Assembly (NCBI GenBank): GCA_036262075.1
Contig: DATAJO010000010.1
Coordinates: 1-11,698 of the forward strand
Reading direction: 5' to 3'
Origin: JACDBZ01 sp036262075
GTDB lineage: Bacteria > Chloroflexota > Limnocylindria > QHBO01
Length of the DNA stretch: 11,698 nucleotides
Shown here: piece after piece, positions 1 through 11,698 of the stretch
Numbering within the stretch: the stretch's first letter is position 1
How the letters are laid out: every line of letters begins with the position of its first letter
The notes under the pieces: model-generated
Seen by the model: only the letters and a program-made list of their open reading frames with translations
Told to the model about the DNA's origin: nothing
The model's database searches: none
Position numbers and translations under genes: made by a program

Positions 1-77
1 GCTCCGGGCAGGCGTATCGGGCCGTGCGGCTCCGGGCAGGCGTAGCGGGCGGGTGTGGCTCCGGGCAGGCGTATCGG
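1..77. repeat. 28-29 bp direct repeats at the left window edge
   Basis: A 16-bp core, GCTCCGGGCAGGCGTA, occurs exactly at 1-16, 29-44 and 58-73, so the period is 28 then 29 bp. Copies 1 and 3 continue identically for four more bases (TCGG); copy 2 differs at the first of these. The sequence between cores is short, GC-rich and degenerate. The array starts at the first base of the window, so it may extend to the left. No reading frame through it looks like a protein. This is a tandem repeat of unknown role. Confidence 0.75.
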
Positions 78-160
78 CGGCTCAGCGGTCGTTTCGCGGC
101 CGCCGGCAGGCCAACCGGACCGGTCGACGGTCGTGCGGCAGGCTCCGCGCCGCATTCCGA

Positions 161-354
161 CCGGCGAGGCGCCCATACGCATCCGGGCGCCCGCATCTGG
201 CGAGGGGCTCACAGGCTGCCCTGCGTTCAGATCCGGCGAGGCGCCCATACGCATCCGGGCGCCCGCATCTGGCGAGGGACTCACAGGCTGCCCTGCGTTC
301 AGATCCGGCGAGGCGCCCATACGCATCCGGGCGCCCACATCCGGCGAGGGGCTC
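161..354. repeat. 72-bp tandem repeat made of 36-bp half units
   Basis: Two full 72-bp units (161-232 and 233-304) differ by a single base. A third unit, from 305, matches for about 50 bp with two changes and then decays. Within each unit a box of the form CYGGCGAGG recurs at the half-way point, so it appears at 161, 197, 233, 269, 305 and 341, exactly 36 bp apart. Each unit also holds an inverted repeat, GGCGCCC / GGGCGCC, around a 10-base loop (168-191, 240-263, 312-335). Because 72 is a multiple of three, every frame stays open and gives repetitive peptides, so the ORFs here are not evidence of coding. It lies just beyond the rpoC hairpin, in a 453-bp stretch where I see no gene. Confidence 0.9.
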
Positions 355-401
355 GCTGGGTGCCGGGCGGGTTCCCGGCGCCCGCATCGGACGCAGACGC
401 A

Positions 402-429
402 CGAAGGCGGGCCGAGCGGCCCGCCTTCG
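402..429 (-). terminator. Candidate terminator hairpin after rpoC
   Basis: A perfect 12-bp stem with a 4-base loop begins 24 bases after the rpoC stop codon. The arm is CGAAGGCGGGCC and its exact reverse complement follows. Its size, position and lack of other explanation fit a transcription terminator for the rpoBC unit. No run of T follows on the minus strand, so it is either a U-less GC-rich terminator, a 3' stabilising structure, or a site that also needs Rho. Confidence 0.6.
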
Positions 430-453
430 CATCGGTCTGGAGAGCGAGGAAGC

Positions 454-4878
<4,425 letters not shown>

Positions 4879-4891
4879 GAGCGGCGTGCGA

Positions 4892-4896
4892 CTCCT
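4892..4896 (-). promoter_or_regulatory. Ribosome binding site of rpoC
   Basis: AGGAG on the minus strand, with 13 bases to the ATG at 4878-4876. The spacing is longer than ideal, but no better site exists for this start. The site lies inside the 11-codon extension that the alternative ATG at 4911 would create, which supports the shorter start. Confidence 0.6.
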
Positions 4897-4927
4897 GCGG
4901 CGGCTGTGCACCGCTGCTGCGCTCGTT

Positions 4928-4950
4928 GCCGGGGCGGACCAGACCCCGGC
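4928..4950 (-). other. Stem-loop in the rpoB-rpoC intergenic region (rpoC-proximal)
   Basis: Perfect 7-bp inverted repeat GCCGGGG / CCCCGGC with a 9-base loop, in the 134-bp spacer between rpoB and rpoC. It could be an RNA processing or pausing structure; it lacks a T-run and is unlikely to be a full terminator within an essential operon. In GC-rich DNA a chance hairpin is possible. Confidence 0.45.
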
Positions 4951-4975
4951 TCAGGATGGACCGATGGGTGGGACG

Positions 4976-5003
4976 CCGGCCGCACCGTCCCCGGTGCGAC
5001 CGG
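4976..5003 (-). other. Stem-loop directly after the rpoB stop
   Basis: A 7-bp perfect stem, CGCACCG / CGGTGCG, with a 4-base loop (4981-4998). It extends by four further pairs (CCGG / CCGG) past one mismatch, so the whole structure spans 4976-5003. It begins 9 bases after the rpoB stop codon. It may protect the 3' end of a processed rpoB message or tune read-through into rpoC. No T-run follows. Confidence 0.5.
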
Positions 5004-5012
5004 TCGAGGGCG

Positions 5013-8492
<3,480 letters not shown>

Positions 8493-8498
8493 TCAGGA

Positions 8499-8504
8499 CT
8501 CCTC
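8499..8504 (-). promoter_or_regulatory. Ribosome binding site of rpoB
   Basis: GAGGAG on the minus strand, six bases before the ATG at 8492-8490. Near-ideal sequence and spacing, and it fixes the rpoB start. Confidence 0.85.
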
Positions 8505-8541
8505 GAAGAGGGCATGGTGGGGCGCGGACACGCGAACGAGG

Positions 8542-8569
8542 AGTATATCACCCATCGGCACTTCGTCAA
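8542..8569 (-). promoter_or_regulatory. Sigma-A/70-type promoter for rpoBC
   Basis: On the minus strand: -35 TTGACG (8569-8564), a 16-base spacer, and -10 TATACT (8547-8542) preceded by TGA, which makes an extended -10 (TGN). Transcription would start near 8535, giving a leader of about 43 bases to the rpoB ATG. The AT-rich element stands out sharply from its GC-rich surroundings. The -35 box lies only a few bases from the edge of the 229-bp repeat copy A. Confidence 0.8.
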
Positions 8570-8576
8570 CTGAAGC

Positions 8577-8805
8577 GCCCCGCGAGCTGGCACCCGGCGC
8601 GCGGCTCCATCGGCTGCAGCGAGCGTTTTTCACGGGAAGCCCGATCCGCGTGTCATTTGTCGACTGCAGCGAGCGCGGATGAGCGTGAACCGCGCGGCGG
8701 CGTGCCGTTCGTGCGAACTTGTGCTCGCCACAGCGCGAAAACGCAACGCCGGCAGGCCTTCGCGTGCATTACTCTCGCCACAGCGAGAGCGGACAGAACA
8801 GGAGG
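8577..8805. repeat. 229-bp direct repeat, copy A
   Basis: First of two gap-free copies offset by 257 bp; by hand count they differ at about 18 of 229 positions (about 92% identity). Internal structure: the box CTGCAGCGAGCG at 8614 and again at 8664, then CTCGCCACAGCG at 8724 and again at 8774, so each box pair is 50 bp apart. The last box forms a hairpin, CTCTCGC-CACA-GCGAGAG (8772-8789). Reading frames on both strands give arginine-rich, low-complexity peptides with no family features. No transposase or clear terminal inverted repeat is visible. It lies directly upstream of the rpoB promoter. Confidence 0.9.
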
Positions 8806-8833
8806 CGGACACAGTCAAGCTGAGGCGCCAAGG

Positions 8834-9062
8834 GCCCCGCGAGCTGGGACGTGGCGCGCGGCTCCATCGGCTGCAGCGAGCGTTCTTCACGGGAAGCCCG
8901 ATCCGCGTGTCGTTTGTCGACTGCAGCGAGCGCCGATGAGCGTGAACCGCGCCGCGGCGTGCCGTTCGTGCGTGCCGGTGCTCGCCACAGCGCGCAAACG
9001 CAACGCCGGCAGGCCTTCGCGTGCATTCCTCTCGCCACAGCGAGAACGGACCCGAAAGGAGG
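8834..9062. repeat. 229-bp direct repeat, copy B
   Basis: Second copy, 28 bp after the end of copy A, in the same orientation and without gaps relative to it. The internal boxes are kept at the same spacing (8871, 8921, 8981, 9031). The terminal hairpin loses one base pair (GCGAGAA instead of GCGAGAG). Differences cluster near the start (8848-8852), at 8973-8977 and at 9051-9056. The flank before each copy carries a related GTCAA...CTGA motif, so the true duplicated unit may be nearer 240-250 bp with a small indel. Confidence 0.9.
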
Positions 9063-9133
9063 TTGCCGTGACCTGCACCGCGGGGTCGAGGTCCATGCGG
9101 TGCCAACCGATCAGCCCGGTGGTGGCTCAATTT

Positions 9134-9156
9134 GGGGTCAGGGGGAATCTGACTCC
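9134..9156. repeat. REP-like palindromic hairpin
   Basis: Inverted repeat GGGGTCAG / CTGACTCC with a 7-base loop GGGGAAT; one pair in the stem is G-T. It lies 43 bp beyond the stop of the oxidoreductase gene, in otherwise non-coding DNA. From memory, GGGGTCAG...CTGACCCC palindromes resemble dispersed REP-like elements seen in many genomes. It could equally act as the 3' structure or terminator of the oxidoreductase transcript. No T-run follows on the minus strand. Confidence 0.45.
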
Positions 9157-9198
9157 GGAGGCGCGGCAGGAGCGGCCGGGCAGGTGGCGCTTGCGCCT

Positions 9199-10638
9199 TC
9201 AGGCCAGGGCGCGGCGCAGGGCCGATCGGGCCGCGTGCATGCCGCACAGCCCGTGGACGCCGCCGCCGGGCGGCGTCGAGGAGGAGCAGATGAAGAGCGA
9301 CGGGTCGGGCGTGGCGTACGGGTCCCAGCGGACGGCCGGCCGGGTGAAGAACTGCGCCCAATGCTGGAGGCCGCCGTTGATGTCGCCGCCGACGTAATTG
9401 GGGTTGTAGGCCTCGAGCTCCGACGGCCGCAGGACGTGCGTGGCGACGATGCGGTCGCGAACGCCCGGGGCGAAGCCCTCGATCTGGCCCAGGATGCGCT
9501 CGGTGGCGTCGCCGTCCCAGCCGTTGGGCACGTGGCAGTAGGCCCACACCACGTGCCGGCCGGACGAGGCGCGGCTCGGATCGAACTGCGTCGGCTGCGC
9601 AAGGAGGACGAACGGGCGCTCATGGACGCGGCCGCGGTGCACGGCCCGCTCGGAGGCGGCGACCTCCTCGTACGTGCCGCCCAGGTGCACGGTCCCCGCC
9701 GAAGCGAGGCGCTCGTCTCGCCACGGGATCGGCCCGTCGAGCACGAGGTCGAGCTTGAAGGCCGCCGGGCCATACCGGTAGCGGCGGAGCTGGGCCGCGT
9801 AGGCGCCGCCCAGCCGGTGGCCGGCGAGCCCGAGAACCTGGCGCGGCGTGAGGTCGAGCAGCGTGGCACGCCGCTCGGGCAGGGCGCGCAGGTCGCGCAC
9901 CGGCGTGCCGGTGGTGATCTCACCGCCGGACTGGCGCAGGACCGAGGCGAGCGCCTCGACGATCCGCTGGGCGCCCCCGCGTGGGATCGGCCAGCCGACG
10001 GCGTGGGCGCTGACCAGCAGGGCCAGGCCGAGCCCGGCGGTCATCGGCGAGGTGAGCGGCAGGAACGAGTGCGCCCCGCAGCCGGCGAGCAGCGCCCGCG
10101 CCACCGGGGAGTCGAAGCGCCGCGCCACGGCCGCGGCCGGCAGGAGGCCCGGCAGGCCGAAGCGCCCGAGCGCGACCGGGTGGCGGATCGCGCGGAGCGG
10201 CAGCGGACCGAGCATGGTCCGCACGATGAGGTCCCAGTCGCGGGTCAGCGGCGTCATCCAGCGCGCGTAGGCGCGGGCGTCGGCGTCGTTCCCGAACGTC
10301 TCCGCAGTGGCGACCACGTCGCGCACCACCAGGGCGGCCCGACCGTCGTCGAGGGGATGGGCGATCTGGATCGGCGGCTCGATCCACTCCAGCCCGTGAT
10401 CCTCGAGCTCGAGCTGCTGGAACAGCGGCGAGGATCGGCCGAGAGGATGGATGGCGCTGCAGATGTCGTGGAGGACGCCCGGCAGCGTCAGCTCGGACGA
10501 CCGGCAGCCGCCGCCGATCGTGTCGCGCGCCTCGTAGAGCCGCACGCTGCGGCCGGCGCGCGCGAGGACGATCGCCGCGGCGAGCCCGTTCGGCCCGCCA
10601 CCGACGACGACGGCGTCGGTCATGTCCTCGTGCGCCAT
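9199..10638 (-). CDS. FAD-dependent oxidoreductase, phytoene-dehydrogenase-like (COG1233 type)
   Basis: 479 residues, the usual size for this family. The N-terminus has the dinucleotide-binding motif GGGPNG (Gly13, Gly15, Gly18), followed by the acidic residue Glu36 at the end of the second strand, which binds the FAD ribose, and IGGG at 41-44. The C-terminus has the family's second FAD-contacting stretch: NPNYVGGDINGG (412-423), then YATPDPSLFICSSSTPPGGGVHG (441-463). These place it among the NAD(P)/FAD amine-oxidase/CrtI-like proteins, close to the PYROXD2 group. The substrate cannot be read from the sequence; no carotenoid genes are near. No signal peptide is visible. The start is uncertain: ATG 10638 is used here, but ATG 10623 (MTDAVV) is possible, and neither has a strong ribosome binding site. 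The frame stays open far upstream only because it shadows the next gene. Confidence 0.93.
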   Translation of the reverse strand: MAHEDMTDAVVVGGGPNGLAAAIVLARAGRSVRLYEARDTIGGGCRSSELTLPGVLHDICSAIHPLGRSSPLFQQLELEDHGLEWIEPPIQIAHPLDDGRAALVVRDVVATAETFGNDADARAYARWMTPLTRDWDLIVRTMLGPLPLRAIRHPVALGRFGLPGLLPAAAVARRFDSPVARALLAGCGAHSFLPLTSPMTAGLGLALLVSAHAVGWPIPRGGAQRIVEALASVLRQSGGEITTGTPVRDLRALPERRATLLDLTPRQVLGLAGHRLGGAYAAQLRRYRYGPAAFKLDLVLDGPIPWRDERLASAGTVHLGGTYEEVAASERAVHRGRVHERPFVLLAQPTQFDPSRASSGRHVVWAYCHVPNGWDGDATERILGQIEGFAPGVRDRIVATHVLRPSELEAYNPNYVGGDINGGLQHWAQFFTRPAVRWDPYATPDPSLFICSSSTPPGGGVHGLCGMHAARSALRRALA

Positions 10639-10657
10639 GGCGGCATGGTAGGCGAGC

Positions 10658-10783
10658 TCAGCCGGGGCGACGGATCCAGCGCAGCGGGGCGCCGATGGCG
10701 TGCAGGGCGGACCGGATGGCGACACTGTGGCGGACGTTGGCGGCGTAGCGCCACTGCCGGGAGGTGGCCCGCTCGGCCGCCAT
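10658..10783 (-). CDS. Possible small protein or gene remnant
   Basis: A 41-codon frame, beginning MAAERATSRQW and ending LRWIRRPG, stops 19 bases before the oxidoreductase start. Its third codon positions are almost all G or C, as in the real genes here, while the other frames are less regular. There is no good ribosome binding site and no recognisable family. Upstream, the coding-like pattern moves to another frame, and a plus-strand frame (10749-10858, ending EVWRLVDW) also looks coding-like, so this may be a frameshifted remnant. Weak call. Confidence 0.25.
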   Translation of the reverse strand: MAAERATSRQWRYAANVRHSVAIRSALHAIGAPLRWIRRPG

Positions 10784-10883
10784 CCTGGCGGAGCTCGGCG
10801 GCCTGGGCGTCGAGGACCGCGATCCGTCCGCCGAGGTCTGGCGACTCGTCGACTGGTGATCGTCAGGCGTCGCGCCGTCGTGG

Positions 10884-11390
10884 CTAGCCGATGGTGCGGA
10901 CGCGGGCGCGGAGCTCGGCGATCGGGTCCGATCCCCCACCCTCGCCGATGACGAGCTCGACCTCGCGCCGGTAGGCGCCGATCTCGCGGCGCAACGCGCG
11001 AAGCCGATGCGCCGGCGCATCGGCCACGAGGACGGCATCCGGCAGGATCGAGCGGTCGGCGAGGATGCGGAGGGCCACCTCGAGGCGGTCGAGCGGCAGG
11101 CTGATCTCGATGCCCCGGCTGGTCTGGTCGGCCGCGACCGTCACCCCCAGCTCGCCGAGCCGGTCGTACGCGCGGCGCACGCGGAGCAGCAGGTCGGACG
11201 CATCGGCCGATTCGGCGCGCCAGACGAGCGTGGCGCGCTGGCGAATGCGGAAGAAGCTGCCGACGGGCCGCCACTGCGCGGGCTGGAGGCCCCACGCCTC
11301 GAGCATGGCGGGATCGTCGGTGGAAGCGGCTGCGCGGCTGTCGGGCCCCCCGGGGACCTCGGCGTCGCGCAACCGGCGGCGTCGAGTCAT
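10884..11390 (-). CDS. Hypothetical protein, 168 residues
   Basis: I do not recognise this protein. It starts with an arginine-rich stretch (MTRRRRLRDAE), has a central part with alternating strands and helices (about 45-125, including VTVAADQ and ISLPLDRLEVALRILAD), and ends in a charged helical segment (RLRALRREIGAYRREVELVI) and a Gly-rich linker before the C-terminus. There is no signal peptide or membrane segment, so it is probably cytoplasmic. Regular GC-rich third codon positions support real coding. GGGGGG abuts the start ATG, so the start is not certain; Met29 (11306) is an alternative. It lies 73 bp after the small basic gene and 245 bp before the oxidoreductase, on the same strand. 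Confidence 0.7.
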   Translation of the reverse strand: MTRRRRLRDAEVPGGPDSRAAASTDDPAMLEAWGLQPAQWRPVGSFFRIRQRATLVWRAESADASDLLLRVRRAYDRLGELGVTVAADQTSRGIEISLPLDRLEVALRILADRSILPDAVLVADAPAHRLRALRREIGAYRREVELVIGEGGGSDPIAELRARVRTIG

Positions 11391-11399
11391 CCCCCCGAT

Positions 11400-11442
11400 G
11401 GTACGACCGGTTCCCGCGCGTTCACAGGGACCGGTCCGTACC
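11400..11442. promoter_or_regulatory. Long inverted repeat between the two small right-hand genes
   Basis: Arms GGTACGACCGGT (11400-11411) and ACCGGTCCGTACC (11430-11442) are complementary over 12 bp with one bulged base and an 18-base loop. Each arm contains the palindrome ACCGGT. It sits between the stop of the 69-residue gene and the start of the 168-residue gene. It could be a terminator for the first, an operator, or an RNA structure near the ribosome binding site of the second. No T-run and no clear -10 or -35 boxes are visible. Confidence 0.5.
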
Positions 11443-11463
11443 GTCCGTCTGGTACCTCAGAGC

Positions 11464-11673
11464 CTACGCCGCCCGGTCGCGTTGCTCCCGATCGGGACGC
11501 GGTCGATGCTGCATCCACGACGGCCGCCAGGCATCGATCCGGCGTGGTGCCTCCCGGCGCGCTCTGGCGGCGTCGAGCCGGCGCCGCATGCGGGCGATCC
11601 GGCGACGCGCGCGGGTCGGGATCGGTGTCACGAGCTCACGGACGACACGAGGAAATCGGCTGCGACGACGCAT
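11464..11673 (-). CDS. Small arginine-rich basic protein
   Basis: 69 residues, strongly basic, with Arg spread over the whole length (for example RARRRIARMRRRLDAARARR near the middle). The ATG at 11673 is preceded by AGGGAG (11687-11682) with 8 bases of spacing, a good ribosome binding site, and is preferred over the in-frame GTG at 11682, which abuts that site. I do not recognise a family; a nucleic-acid-binding role is conceivable from charge alone. High-GC DNA easily yields Arg-rich frames, so the call rests mainly on the ribosome binding site. Confidence 0.5.
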   Translation of the reverse strand: MRRRSRFPRVVRELVTPIPTRARRRIARMRRRLDAARARREAPRRIDAWRPSWMQHRPRPDREQRDRAA

Positions 11674-11681
11674 GGCTACCA

Positions 11682-11687
11682 CTCCCT
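11682..11687 (-). promoter_or_regulatory. Ribosome binding site of the small basic gene
   Basis: AGGGAG on the minus strand, 8 bases before the ATG at 11673. It decides between this ATG and the upstream GTG. Confidence 0.55.
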
Positions 11688-11698
11688 GGTGTGCATCG

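Noticed and set aside
1..354. CRISPR array
   Set aside because: The repeats are contiguous tandem units with no unique spacers of constant size and no cas genes nearby.
82..432. Repeat-containing proteins encoded by the 72-bp array on either strand
   Set aside because: The unit length is a multiple of three, so all frames stay open; no start with a ribosome binding site and no plausible codon pattern outside the repeat.
4879..4911. Longer rpoC start at ATG 4911
   Set aside because: It adds 11 Arg-rich residues unlike the family and would place the only ribosome binding site inside the coding region.
8630..9547. Minus-strand open frame of 305 residues across the repeats and into the oxidoreductase gene
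   Set aside because: It is out of frame with the oxidoreductase and repeats itself because of the 229-bp duplication; Arg/Ser-rich with no family features.
10639..11295. N-terminal extension of the oxidoreductase back to 11295
   Set aside because: The extension is an antisense-free shadow of the 168-residue gene in another frame, Arg/Pro-rich, and family homology begins at the GGGPNG motif near the chosen start.

Overview
The window is very GC-rich and almost every recognisable gene lies on the minus strand. It is dominated by rpoB and rpoC, the two largest RNA polymerase subunits. The beta and beta-prime sequences resemble those of Gram-positive-type (Terrabacteria) lineages, with an actinobacteria-like rifampicin region and a long coiled-coil insertion near the beta-prime N-terminus. 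My best guess is an uncultured high-GC Chloroflexota (for example Limnocylindria-like) or a relative of Actinomycetota. This is a judgement from memory of the families; no tree was built.

Layout in plus coordinates: 1-160 holds 28-29 bp repeats at the left edge. 161-354 is a 72-bp tandem repeat built from 36-bp half units. 402-429 is a strong GC hairpin just past the end of rpoC. rpoC runs 4878 to 454 and rpoB 8492 to 5013, separated by 134 bp containing two hairpins. A convincing sigma-A type promoter for rpoB sits at 8542-8569. 8577-9062 holds two copies (about 92% identical) of a 229-bp repeat with no credible gene, followed by a REP-like hairpin at 9134-9156. An FAD-dependent oxidoreductase of the phytoene-dehydrogenase-like family occupies 10638 to 9199. 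Upstream of it, on the same strand, are an ambiguous short coding stretch (about 10783-10658), an unrecognised 168-residue protein (11390-10884) and a small arginine-rich protein (11673-11464).

rpoB and rpoC are probably one transcription unit driven by the 8542-8569 promoter and ending at the 402-429 hairpin. The usual rplJ-rplL genes are not upstream of rpoB, which instead faces a repeat block and a metabolic gene. The right-hand genes point the same way and may be co-transcribed, but nothing ties them functionally to RNA polymerase.

The points most worth a second look are: Asn at the RpoB position equivalent to E. coli His526, which predicts intrinsic rifamycin resistance; an EF-hand-like acidic loop in an unusually long RpoC tail; the roughly 185-residue coiled-coil insertion in RpoC; and the two unrelated repeat families bracketing the rpoBC unit. 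I found no CRISPR array, transposase, rRNA or tRNA, and no evidence for a wholly new multi-gene system.
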